From Halobacillus litoralis (GTDB taxonomy: Bacteria; Bacillota; Bacilli; Bacillales; Halobacillaceae), in contig NZ_WMEW01000005.1 of NCBI RefSeq assembly GCF_009856355.1, positions 62,001 to 126,000 on the forward strand: a stretch of DNA of 64,000 bases, in the 5' to 3' direction. A program made the position numbers and the translations under genes. Shown one piece after another: positions 44,899 to 53,167 of this stretch (within the stretch, counting starts at the first letter, position 1; every line of letters starts with the position of its first letter). The notes beneath the pieces were generated by a model, which was given only the letters and a program-made list of their open reading frames with translations, ran no database searches and was not told the DNA's origin.

Positions 44899-45260
44899 TG
44901 ATTAGAGGAATCCGAGGAGCTACGACCGTTGAAAACAATGAACAGGACGAAATCATCAGCCGGTCATTAGAAATGATGCACGCCATCATTAAAGCGAATC
45001 AACTGGAAGCGGAAGATATAGTTTCTGTTTACTTTACCGTCACAGAAGACGTAACGGATACTTTTCCAGCCAAGAGTTTAAGGCAGATCGATGGATGGAC
45101 CTATGTTCCCGTTATGTGTATGAAGGAAATTCCAGTGCCCGGAAGTCTGAAGAAATGCATCAGGGTCATGGTAACTGCCCGGACGGATAAAAAGCAGTCT
45201 GAGATCCAGCATGTGTATCATCATCAGGCCGTTCAGCTGCGCCCTGATTTAAAGAGTTGA
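44895..45260 (+). CDS. aroH: Chorismate mutase, AroH type
   Basis: 121 residues. AroH fold: MIRGIRGATTVENNE, FPAKSLRQIDGWTYVPVMCM and LKKCIRVMVTARTD with the active Arg and Glu residues. Converts chorismate to prephenate. Overlaps aroB by 4 bases (ATGATG). In B. subtilis the six trp genes follow here; in this window hisC follows after 13 bases. Confidence 0.95.
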   Translation: MMIRGIRGATTVENNEQDEIISRSLEMMHAIIKANQLEAEDIVSVYFTVTEDVTDTFPAKSLRQIDGWTYVPVMCMKEIPVPGSLKKCIRVMVTARTDKKQSEIQHVYHHQAVQLRPDLKS

Positions 45261-45273
45261 GAGGAGTTTTACC

Positions 45274-46371
45274 ATGAAAGCAAAAGATATTCTTAAGTCG
45301 ATGAAACCTTACAAGCCGGGAAAAGGCATTGAAGAGGTGAAGGAAGAATATGGTCTTGACCGTATTGTTAAACTCGCCTCCAACGAAAACCCATACGGTT
45401 TTTCTCCTGTCGTGAAGGAAGAGCTTCCAAAGCTCGTATCCAAGCTGGAAATATATCCGGACGGCTATGCGGCAGCGGTGAGGTCAAAGGTTTCCGGTTT
45501 TCTTGGCGTGGATGAGGAACAGATCATTTTTGGGAATGGATCGGATGAAGTGGTCCAAATCATCTGCCGCACATTCCTGGAGCCTGGTGCCAATACTGTA
45601 ATGGCTTCACCAACGTTCCCGCAGTACCGCCACAATGCCCTCATTGAAGGGGCGGAAGTCAGGGAGGTTCCATTGAAGGACGGCCATCATGATCTTGAAG
45701 AAATGATTCGTCAAATTGATGACAACACCCGCGTTTTCTGGATCTGTACACCGAACAATCCAACCGGGGTTCATATCAATGAAGAAACGATAAAAGATGT
45801 ACTGTCCAGAGTTCCTGAACACGTTCTTGTCGTCCTTGATGAAGCCTACTACGAATATCTGGAAGCGGAAGATTCTTTTGATGCGGTCGCTGCATTAAAG
45901 CAATATCCGAATTTAATGGTGCTCCGTACTTTTTCAAAAGCCTACGGTCTTGCTGGTCTGCGTATTGGTTTTGGCTTGGCGGATGCGGATGTCATCCAGG
46001 TGCTTGAGCCTGCAAGGGAGCCCTTCAACACATCTACTGTAGCCCAGGCAGCTGCCATACTAGCCCTGGATGATCAGGAGTTCATTTCAACGACCGTTGA
46101 AGCCAATCACAGAAATAAGAAAGCTCTGATGCGTTTTTGTGATGAGAATGACCTGGGGTATTACGATACACAGGCCAACTTCCTTCTAATCCAGCTTCCA
46201 ATCAGCGGGGACGAGATGTTTGAATACCTTCTTACTCAAGGCTTTATCGTTCGATCCGGTGAAGCGCTCGGGCTGCCGAATTCCATACGTCTGACTATCG
46301 GTAAAGAAGAGGATATGAAGCAGATTCAACAGGCGATGAGAGAAAAACTTGAAATGGTTAAGCAGTCATGA
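45274..46371 (+). CDS. hisC: Histidinol-phosphate/aromatic aminotransferase HisC
   Basis: 365 residues. PLP aminotransferase class I/II: LASNENPYGFSP, NPNNPTG-type CTPNNPTGVH, DEAYYEYL, and PLP Lys in TFSKAYGLAGLRIGFGLA. In bacilli HisC in this operon serves both histidine synthesis and transamination to Phe and Tyr. GAGAGGAG precedes the ATG. Overlaps tyrA by 4 bases. Confidence 0.94.
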   Translation: MKAKDILKSMKPYKPGKGIEEVKEEYGLDRIVKLASNENPYGFSPVVKEELPKLVSKLEIYPDGYAAAVRSKVSGFLGVDEEQIIFGNGSDEVVQIICRTFLEPGANTVMASPTFPQYRHNALIEGAEVREVPLKDGHHDLEEMIRQIDDNTRVFWICTPNNPTGVHINEETIKDVLSRVPEHVLVVLDEAYYEYLEAEDSFDAVAALKQYPNLMVLRTFSKAYGLAGLRIGFGLADADVIQVLEPAREPFNTSTVAQAAAILALDDQEFISTTVEANHRNKKALMRFCDENDLGYYDTQANFLLIQLPISGDEMFEYLLTQGFIVRSGEALGLPNSIRLTIGKEEDMKQIQQAMREKLEMVKQS

Positions 46372-47468
46372 AGCAAACGGTCTTGATCGTCGGTTTAGGT
46401 TTAATCGGCGGATCTATTGCTATGAATGTATCAAGAAAAGAGGATGTCTTCGTCGTCGGTATGGACGGGGACGAAGCAGCATTGAACATGGCGTTGAAGC
46501 AGGGTGTAATTGATCAGGCCTCCTTTAACTTTTCTAAAGCGGTAGTGGAGGCAGATGTATGTATCCTGGCCACACCGATATCTGTAACGATTGATTTCCT
46601 TCATCAGCTGGAAAGCATTGACCTGGTGAAACCGTTGTTAGTCACGGATGTATCCTCTGTGAAAAATCAGGTGTTGAAAGCTGCAAACCGATTGACGCAT
46701 CCGATGCTTTCCTTTGTGGGCGGCCATCCAATGGCCGGCTCCCATAAGCAGGGGTATACAGCAGCGAAGCCTCATCTGTTTGAAAATGCCATTTACGTGC
46801 TGACCCCTTCTCAGAAGGGAACAAAGGAACAAGCGGAAAGACTGAAAGCTATACTATCTGAAACCAACGCGCGTTTTCTGACGTTTACAACAGAGGAGCA
46901 TGATGAGATGACGGCCGTCATCTCCCATTTTCCCCATCTGATTGCTTCATCCCTTGTCCATCAGGCAAAAGTGTGGCAGGAAACACACCCTTACATTGAA
47001 CATCTGGCTGCGGGCGGCTTTAAAGATATCACAAGGATAGCTTCCAGTAATCCGAAGCTCTGGCAGGATATTTTCTTTCAGAATAAAGACCTTCTGATTG
47101 CCATGCTGGAGGATTGGATCAGCGAAATGAATAAAGTCCGCACCTTCCTGAAGGAGGAAGCGGAAGAAGAAACGTTCGAATACTTAAAAGAAGCCAAGCT
47201 TTACCGTGATGGACTTCCTGTGAAGGAAAGGGGAGCTATACCGGCTTTTTATGACATTTATGTCGATATCCATGACCAGCCGGGAGCTATTCATGATGTG
47301 ATCGGTCTCCTGGCCGCTGATGGGATCAGTATAAAGAACATCCAAATACTGGAAATCCGTGAAGGGATCACCGGGGTCCTGCGGGTAAGCTTTGCTACCA
47401 GTGAAGAACAAAAACTGAGTCATAAAGTGCTGCAGGAAAGAAAGTATGAAGTTATGGTGCAGCAGTAA
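46368..47468 (+). CDS. tyrA: Prephenate dehydrogenase
   Basis: 366 residues. N-terminal NAD fold VGLGLIGGSIAMN, catalytic-domain SHFPHLIASSL and HPMAGSHKQGYTAA, and a C-terminal ACT domain (about 295-366, YDIYVDIHDQPGAIHDVIGL) for tyrosine feedback. Converts prephenate to 4-hydroxyphenylpyruvate. Poor ribosome site, coupled to hisC through ATGA. Confidence 0.95.
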   Translation: MKQTVLIVGLGLIGGSIAMNVSRKEDVFVVGMDGDEAALNMALKQGVIDQASFNFSKAVVEADVCILATPISVTIDFLHQLESIDLVKPLLVTDVSSVKNQVLKAANRLTHPMLSFVGGHPMAGSHKQGYTAAKPHLFENAIYVLTPSQKGTKEQAERLKAILSETNARFLTFTTEEHDEMTAVISHFPHLIASSLVHQAKVWQETHPYIEHLAAGGFKDITRIASSNPKLWQDIFFQNKDLLIAMLEDWISEMNKVRTFLKEEAEEETFEYLKEAKLYRDGLPVKERGAIPAFYDIYVDIHDQPGAIHDVIGLLAADGISIKNIQILEIREGITGVLRVSFATSEEQKLSHKVLQERKYEVMVQQ

Positions 47469-47485
47469 ACTTGGGAGGCAGAAAA

Positions 47486-48775
47486 ATGACTGATATACAA
47501 TTGCAGCCAACGTCGAAGAAACTACAGGGCACCATGTCTGTCCCTGGCGATAAATCGATTTCCCACCGGTCTGTCATCTTTTCCGGACTGGCAGAGGGAA
47601 CATCACACATTACCAACTTTCTAACTGGAGAGGACTGCCTCAGGACTGTCGAAGCTTTTCGGGAAATGGGTGTGCGGATTGATCAAAAGGAAGACCGTTT
47701 GACGGTTTACGGAAATGGAATACAAGGACTTCAGGAACCGTCAGCCCCTTTGAATTTTGGCAACTCAGGTACAACGGCAAGATTGATGAGCGGGGTACTG
47801 GCGGGGCTGCCTTTATTCACCACCGCTTTTGGGGACGCTTCCTTATCTAAACGACCGATGGATCGTGTGGTCGTCCCATTAAAGGAAATGGGAGCGGAAA
47901 TCTCCGGAAGAAACCAAAACCGTCTGCTGCCGCTGGCATTCACCGGACGTACGTTGAAAGGGGCTGTCCATGAACTGACCGTTAGAAGTGCGCAGGTGAA
48001 ATCAGCGCTCCTTCTTGCAGGGATGCTCGCAGATGGGGAGACCAAAGTGGTCGAGCTTGGACAGACAAGAAACCATACCGAAATGCTTCTTCCTGAATTC
48101 GGCGTGGACATCGACGTTCAGGGTTCTGTAATCACCATTCAGGGTGGACAGCAGCCGCAGGCGTCGGATATAAAAGTGCCCGGGGATATTTCTTCAGCAG
48201 CCTTTTTCATTGTCGCGGCTTCCATCGTTCCCGGCAGTAACCTTACTATTAAGGATGTCGGGCTGAACCCTACACGGGACGGCATTATTCAGGCAATGAA
48301 ACAAATGGGAGCGGACATTGACACAGAGATCCATACGTATATCGGGCGGGAACCGGTCGGCGACATCCGGGTTAGAGGCTCGCGTCTTCAGGCTTTGAAG
48401 CTGGATGGTGAGCTGATTCCGAACCTTATTGATGAAATTCCTATTATTGCTCTTGCGGCTACTCAGGCTGAGGGCACCACAATCATCAAGGATGCAGAAG
48501 AACTGAAATTCAAGGAAACCGATCGTATTGAAGCGGTCGTAACCACTCTTGCGAAACTTGGAGCAGATGTGGAGGCGACCGATGACGGTATGATTATTCA
48601 TGGCGGGGCTTCCCTGCAGGGAGGGAGTATTCACTCTTATGGGGATCACAGAATTGGTATGATGGGCGCTGTTGCTTCTCTTATCAGCTCAGATCCCGTG
48701 ACGATCGAGGATAAAGACTGTATTAATATTTCCTATCCTTCATTTTTCGAACATTTAAATGAAGTACTTCGTTAA
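47486..48775 (+). CDS. aroA: 3-phosphoshikimate 1-carboxyvinyltransferase (EPSP synthase)
   Basis: 429 residues (aroE in B. subtilis naming). Signatures VPGDKSISHRSVIFSGLA, NFGNSGTTARLMSGVLAG and LKFKETDRIEAVVT. The motif around NSGTTARLM suggests a class II type. Joins shikimate-3-phosphate and PEP. ATG 47486 is 7 nt from GGGAGG. Last gene of the supraoperon. Confidence 0.96.
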   Translation: MTDIQLQPTSKKLQGTMSVPGDKSISHRSVIFSGLAEGTSHITNFLTGEDCLRTVEAFREMGVRIDQKEDRLTVYGNGIQGLQEPSAPLNFGNSGTTARLMSGVLAGLPLFTTAFGDASLSKRPMDRVVVPLKEMGAEISGRNQNRLLPLAFTGRTLKGAVHELTVRSAQVKSALLLAGMLADGETKVVELGQTRNHTEMLLPEFGVDIDVQGSVITIQGGQQPQASDIKVPGDISSAAFFIVAASIVPGSNLTIKDVGLNPTRDGIIQAMKQMGADIDTEIHTYIGREPVGDIRVRGSRLQALKLDGELIPNLIDEIPIIALAATQAEGTTIIKDAEELKFKETDRIEAVVTTLAKLGADVEATDDGMIIHGGASLQGGSIHSYGDHRIGMMGAVASLISSDPVTIEDKDCINISYPSFFEHLNEVLR

Positions 48776-48795
48776 AATAACTTCATAGTTTCATT

Positions 48796-48860
48796 GAAGC
48801 TCTCATACGATATAAAAAGCCTGCCTGGTGAGTAATCGTAGAGAGCTTCTTTGTATTTAA
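48796..48860 (+). terminator. Terminator-like stem after aroA
   Basis: GAAGCTCTC/GAGAGCTTC (48796-48804/48841-48849), one bulged A, then TACGAT/ATCGTA (48806-48811/48835-48840): 15 pairs, 23-nt loop, followed by TTTGTATTT. Confidence 0.6.
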
Positions 48861-48898
48861 GAGATAGGACCTGAACCGTGTATGTGGTGTCAGGCAGG
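48820..48898 (+). repeat. Inverted repeat linked to the aroA terminator loop
   Basis: CCTGCCTG (48820-48827) lies in the loop of the preceding stem and is perfectly complementary to CAGGCAGG (48891-48898). Together they form a pseudoknot-like layout. Confidence 0.5.
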
Positions 48899-49347
48899 AT
48901 CACCACGAGGAAAGGAATGAAGCTTCACGATCTGTTGTTTTTGAAAGCGTATTCGGGTCGGCAGTGTTGGTTTTCGGCGGCTTAGACGACGGAAAAGAAG
49001 GACCTGCTTCATCGGTTTGAACACCTAGTGAATAGCTTACGCAGCAGATAACTGGAATATGACCACATCCATGAAGCTGTCTGTTCTACATAAACAGACA
49101 TCCGCACCCCGGCATCTGTTCTTCTTTTCATTATCACCCCCGTCAGAATGAAACCCTTGGACAATATTCGCCAGCGGAATGGAAATAACGTCGAACGACT
49201 GATTAGAAATGTGGTCTTCACTATATGGACATTATGGTATGATTGATCTGAAAGACGTGGTTTTCTTTTCGAAAGCCGGAACGTTTGAAGAGCAGGATAA
49301 TTTCAGATATCATAGTGCTGTTCCAATAAACAAAAATAACGAGCGGA

Positions 49348-49366
49348 CGGATGGAAAAACCATCCG
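49348..49366 (+). other. Hairpin upstream of ypiA
   Basis: CGGATGG-AAAAA-CCATCCG, a 7-bp perfect stem with no T tract on either strand; about 55 nt before the ypiA start. Confidence 0.4.
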
Positions 49367-49421
49367 ATCTAAATAAAGTGAAGAATCACAAGCATGTGCT
49401 TCATGTGGAAAGGATGTCATC

Positions 49422-50675
49422 ATGGAGGAAATACAAAAAGCCATTCGTCAAATGGAGGCCCATAAGACGGAAGATGCAATAAACACACTGACAAGCTATC
49501 TGCCGGAAGCGGATGAAGAGGAGCGTTTTACCATTGCCGAACTGTACATGCAGTGGGGAATGCTGGAAGAAGCAAAAATGGTGCTTCACGAACTGATTCA
49601 ACGCTACCCAAAAGAGCAGGAATTAAAAGTAATGATGGCTGAAATCCACATTGATCTTGATGAGGATGATGAAGCAATTGAACTGCTTAACCAATTCGGA
49701 CCTGAAGACGAGGATTATCTTCAGGCACTGGTACAGCTTGCTGACCTGTATCAGGCCCAGGGGCTGTACGAAGTAGCCGAGCAGAAACTTCTGGCTGCCA
49801 AAAATGTGGAACCGAACTCAGCTATTATTGATTTTGCTCTGGGTGAACTTGCTTTTTCAAATGGAGAGTACTCCAAGAGTATCCCGTACTATGAAAATGC
49901 GATGCACCATCAGCCTGTGATTGGTGACATAGAAGTTGCCACGCGGCTGGCTGAAGCCTATGCGGCCAATGGAGAGTTTGAGCAGGCGCTGGAATTCTTC
50001 CAGAAAGTCGAAGAGGACAATCCGGATGTTCTTTTCCGTTATGGTTTTGTGGCTTTTCAGGCGCATCGGAATGATATTGCCATTCACGTCTGGGAGGAAT
50101 TGATCGAGAAGGATCCATACTTCCAATCTGTTTATCCACACCTGGCTCAGGCCTATGACTCTGAAGGAATGCCTAAAGAAGCTCTCGATATGGCTAAAAA
50201 AGGCCTCGCTAAGGACGAATTCAACAAAGAACTATATCACCTGGCTGGAAGTCTCTCACACCGACAGGGCAGCAAGGAAGAAGGGTACCGCTTGATGCGT
50301 GAAGCGGTGGCTCTTGACCCGGGATATAAGGAAGCGGTTCTTTTCCTCATAGAAAACTATAAATCCGATGGGGACTATGACCAGATCATAGATCTGATCC
50401 AGGAGTTAATTTCCCTTGGTGAAGAGGATCCAAACTATCTCTGGGAGCTCGCGCAGGCCCTGGAAGAAGAAGAACGATTTAAGGAAGCCTATGAACAATA
50501 CAGTCAGGCTTACATTTCCCTCAAGGAAGATACCGACTTTCTAAAATCCTACGGATACTTCCTCGTCGAGGACGGCCGTATGGAAGAAGGGATCCGTGTA
50601 TTCAAGGAGTATCTTGCCATTGACCCTGCTGATACAGAGATCGAGGATTTCGTTGAACGTCTGAATGAGGAATAA
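49422..50675 (+). CDS. ypiA: Tetratricopeptide-repeat protein YpiA
   Basis: 417 residues made almost entirely of TPR helix pairs, about ten repeats (for example LADLYQAQGLYEVAEQKLLA, LAEAYAANGEFEQALEFFQK and WELAQALEEEERFKEAYEQY). Strongly acidic. A scaffold role is likely from the fold. AAAGGA lies upstream of the ATG. ypiB follows after 30 bases, as in B. subtilis. Confidence 0.88.
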   Translation: MEEIQKAIRQMEAHKTEDAINTLTSYLPEADEEERFTIAELYMQWGMLEEAKMVLHELIQRYPKEQELKVMMAEIHIDLDEDDEAIELLNQFGPEDEDYLQALVQLADLYQAQGLYEVAEQKLLAAKNVEPNSAIIDFALGELAFSNGEYSKSIPYYENAMHHQPVIGDIEVATRLAEAYAANGEFEQALEFFQKVEEDNPDVLFRYGFVAFQAHRNDIAIHVWEELIEKDPYFQSVYPHLAQAYDSEGMPKEALDMAKKGLAKDEFNKELYHLAGSLSHRQGSKEEGYRLMREAVALDPGYKEAVLFLIENYKSDGDYDQIIDLIQELISLGEEDPNYLWELAQALEEEERFKEAYEQYSQAYISLKEDTDFLKSYGYFLVEDGRMEEGIRVFKEYLAIDPADTEIEDFVERLNEE

Positions 50676-50705
50676 ATGGAAAACTAAAGCGCAGGAGGGG
50701 CGCAT

Positions 50706-51266
50706 ATGCAGACACCAATTTCTGTGGATGAGAAAAAAGATTTTGTCCGCTGGTTTTTGAATCACTTTCAGTTGAAGAAGAGGGAAAGTGTCTGGATTCT
50801 GAATTATTTAATGAATCATGAATCTCTTTTATCCAGTGTCCATTTCGTCCAGGAAGTGAAATTTTGTCCCCGTGGTATGGAAATCAGCGCGCAGGGAGTT
50901 TCAGATCCCCCTTTCCGGTTTTATAAAGGCCAGGTCATGACCAACGATGCGGAGAAATCCTTTCATGATCTCCGTATGAATCAGGGTGAGCCGGTTTATA
51001 TTCAGATGAATTTTGAAAATGTACAGCAATGTTCCAAATACGCACTCGTTCTGGAAGAAAATCCGTACCTTCCTAAAGATTATTATTTAAACGACCGTGA
51101 TAAGAATGATGCGGACCGGCTTTTGAAAATCAGCCTTCTCCAGCACCGCAGAAAACAGATTGAAGACCAGATTGATGAATCTCTAGTCAACGGGGAGCGG
51201 ACGGTCTTTGTGGAGTTGTGCGGCAGGCTTCAAAAAGTGAAAGAGGAACTGAGTGAGTTTTATTAA
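50706..51266 (+). CDS. ypiB: YpiB (ReoY homologue, UPF0302)
   Basis: 186 residues. Typical YpiB: DEKKDFVRWFLNHFQLKKRE, ILNYLMNHE and a C-terminal helix with RRKQIEDQIDESL. The Listeria homologue ReoY takes part in ClpCP-dependent turnover of MurA; B. subtilis YpiB is the counterpart. GGAGG before ATG. The terminator begins inside the stop codon. Confidence 0.88.
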   Translation: MQTPISVDEKKDFVRWFLNHFQLKKRESVWILNYLMNHESLLSSVHFVQEVKFCPRGMEISAQGVSDPPFRFYKGQVMTNDAEKSFHDLRMNQGEPVYIQMNFENVQQCSKYALVLEENPYLPKDYYLNDRDKNDADRLLKISLLQHRRKQIEDQIDESLVNGERTVFVELCGRLQKVKEELSEFY

Positions 51267-51317
51267 AAAATAAAGTCAGGAGCATCCTGTGATGTTCCCT
51301 GACTTTATTTTTTATTT
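51265..51317 (+). terminator. Terminator after ypiB
   Basis: Long stem AAATAAAGTCAGG/CCTGACTTTATTT with an inner CATC/GATG part, flanked by A run and T run. Confidence 0.88.
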
Positions 51318-51367
51318 TTATGTAGTAAAATATAGAAAAACGTACATAACAAAGGCAGGGGATACTT

Positions 51368-51823
51368 ATGAAATGGACGAAGGCAGACACAACCCAGTAC
51401 CTACCCGAAAAACAATACGTGGATACGTTGATGATTCCTCTTATCCCATTTGACCCCGCCGGGGACCAGCAGATGGTCGGCCAGGCTTTTCAGCGGGAAT
51501 TGAATCAGGTATTTATGAACTTCATTGAGAAAGAATATAAAGGAAGGGTTTTTCTATCTCCGGATTATACCTACTTGAAGGGTAAGCATGAACACGAGAA
51601 AGATCGGTTGAATGAGTGGATACAGCGTTTTAGGGAACAGCCGTTTGAACACGTTTTCCTATTTACATTCGACAGCCGCTGGAAGAAATATGAGGCGGAT
51701 GTGGACGGCCATTTAATCTGGGTGCCGGGAATGTCCAGCGGAAGCATAAAATCGACAGAGACCCAGGCATTTGTCAAAGAACAGGCCCGCGGAATCAGCG
51801 AGCTGATCCAGGCCTACTGGTGA
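51368..51823 (+). CDS. ypiF: YpiF, DUF2487 family protein
   Basis: 151 residues, soluble. Matches YpiF by size, position before qcrA, and the start MKWTKADTTQYLPEKQYVDT. Function unknown. GCAGGGG precedes the ATG. Confidence 0.8.
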   Translation: MKWTKADTTQYLPEKQYVDTLMIPLIPFDPAGDQQMVGQAFQRELNQVFMNFIEKEYKGRVFLSPDYTYLKGKHEHEKDRLNEWIQRFREQPFEHVFLFTFDSRWKKYEADVDGHLIWVPGMSSGSIKSTETQAFVKEQARGISELIQAYW

Positions 51824-51857
51824 CTGGATAAAACTTCCGACAAGGTTTGATATTTTA

Positions 51858-51886
51858 TTGACCAGGCTATAAGATTGCGCTATCAT
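51858..51886 (+). promoter_or_regulatory. Promoter of qcrABC
   Basis: TTGACC (51858-51863), 17 nt, TATCAT (51881-51886). A weak cre-like sequence (two mismatches, 51872-51885) overlaps the -10. In the leader, ATCCATG-CTG-CATGGAT (51918-51934) can form a 7-bp hairpin. Confidence 0.6.
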
Positions 51887-51957
51887 GGTAATGTCCTAGT
51901 TAAACCATGTGTGATCGATCCATGCTGCATGGATTACAGCATAGAGGGGGGAAAAGT

Positions 51958-52464
51958 ATGAGCGATAAAAAGAGGGTGTCCCGGCGTCAGTTTCTAAACT
52001 ACACGCTCACTGGTGTAGGCGGTTTCATGGCTGCGGGTATGCTTGCTCCGATGGTTCGATTCGCAATCGATCCCGTTTTGAAATCCAAAGAAGGCGGAGA
52101 TTTGAAATCGGTTGCTTCCGTCGATGAGATCACAAAGGAGCCGCAGCGCTTCGAGTGGACCATCGATCAGGTGGATGGCTGGTATGAATCTGAAGTACAG
52201 AAAACAGCCTGGGTCTACAAGGATGACAATGATGAAATCGTTGCCCTGTCACCAATCTGCACCCATTTAGGCTGTACAGTGGACTGGGGTTCCAATGATG
52301 AGTACCCGAATGAATTCTACTGTCCGTGCCACGGAGGCCGCTACACGAAAGACGGCGATAACGTACCAGGCACACCGCCGACTGCACCATTACCTGTTTT
52401 TGAACACGAAACCAAAGAAGGTATGCTTTATTTAGGTGAAGCAAAAGACAGAGGGGGGGCATAA
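51958..52464 (+). CDS. qcrA: Menaquinol:cytochrome c reductase, Rieske iron-sulfur subunit
   Basis: 168 residues. N-terminal twin-arginine-like segment SRRQFLNYTLTG and one membrane helix, then the Rieske domain with 2Fe-2S ligands CTHLGC and CPCHGG. First electron acceptor from menaquinol in the bc-type complex. ATG 51958 follows GGGGGG; the upstream extension lacks a good site. Three bases before qcrB. Confidence 0.96.
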   Translation: MSDKKRVSRRQFLNYTLTGVGGFMAAGMLAPMVRFAIDPVLKSKEGGDLKSVASVDEITKEPQRFEWTIDQVDGWYESEVQKTAWVYKDDNDEIVALSPICTHLGCTVDWGSNDEYPNEFYCPCHGGRYTKDGDNVPGTPPTAPLPVFEHETKEGMLYLGEAKDRGGA

Positions 52465-52467
52465 CAC

Positions 52468-53142
52468 ATGCTTCAGAGAATTTACGACTGGGTGGACGAG
52501 CGTGTCGATGTAACCCCGTTATGGCGTGATATAGCGGATCACGAAGTTCCTGAGCACGTCAACCCGGCGCATCACTTTTCAGCATTTGTTTACTGTTTTG
52601 GTGGTCTTACATTCTTCGTTACAGTTATCCAGATTTTGTCCGGAATGTTCCTGACCATGTACTATGTACCAGATATCGAGAACGCATGGAAATCGGTTTA
52701 TTACTTACAGCGAGAGGTTGCTTACGGTCAAATCGTACGTGGGATGCACCACTGGGGCGCCAGTCTCGTCATTGTGATGTTATTCTTACATACACTGCGG
52801 GTATTTTTCCAAGGCGCTTATAAAAAGCCGCGTGAATTGAACTGGGTGATTGGGGTCCTCTTGTTCTTTGTCATGCTTGGTCTTGGTTTCACAGGATACC
52901 TGCTTCCATGGGATAACAAAGCATATTTTGCTACTCAGGTAGGTCTTGAGATCGCAGCGGCAACACCGTTTATCGGAGATCAAATCCGTACACTGCTTGC
53001 CGGCGACCCGACTATTGTTGGTGCTCAAACGCTTACACGATTCTTTGCTATCCACGTATTTTTCCTTCCGGCTGCATTGTTCGGATTAATGGCCTTCCAC
53101 TTTGTCTTAATCCGTAAACAAGGTATTTCCGGACCACTATAA
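52468..53142 (+). CDS. qcrB: Menaquinol:cytochrome c reductase, cytochrome b subunit
   Basis: 224 residues, four membrane helices, b6-type. Heme-ligating His pairs are seen in GMHHWGASLVIVMLFLHTLR and in AIHVFFLPAALFGLMAFH. Conserved YYVPDIENAWKSV near the quinol site. In B. subtilis this subunit also binds a covalent c-type heme through a conserved Cys. Coupled to qcrA. Confidence 0.96.
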   Translation: MLQRIYDWVDERVDVTPLWRDIADHEVPEHVNPAHHFSAFVYCFGGLTFFVTVIQILSGMFLTMYYVPDIENAWKSVYYLQREVAYGQIVRGMHHWGASLVIVMLFLHTLRVFFQGAYKKPRELNWVIGVLLFFVMLGLGFTGYLLPWDNKAYFATQVGLEIAAATPFIGDQIRTLLAGDPTIVGAQTLTRFFAIHVFFLPAALFGLMAFHFVLIRKQGISGPL

Positions 53143-53167
53143 AATAGCATAAGAAGGAGGGAAAGCT

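Larger units (their letters stand above)
48776..49421 (+). other. 646-bp gap between aroA and ypiA
   Basis: Contains the probable supraoperon terminator (48796-48860), a linked inverted repeat (48820-48898), a 23-codon frame with a GAGG site (ATG 48917) whose reading continues through stops for about 50 codons, and a CGGATGG/CCATCCG hairpin (49348-49366). No gene family recognised. See findings. Confidence 0.7.

Noticed and set aside
49009..49221. 70-codon minus-strand frame in the aroA-ypiA gap
   Set aside because: No ribosome site recognised, no family likeness, and unusual Arg/Ser/Trp-rich composition.
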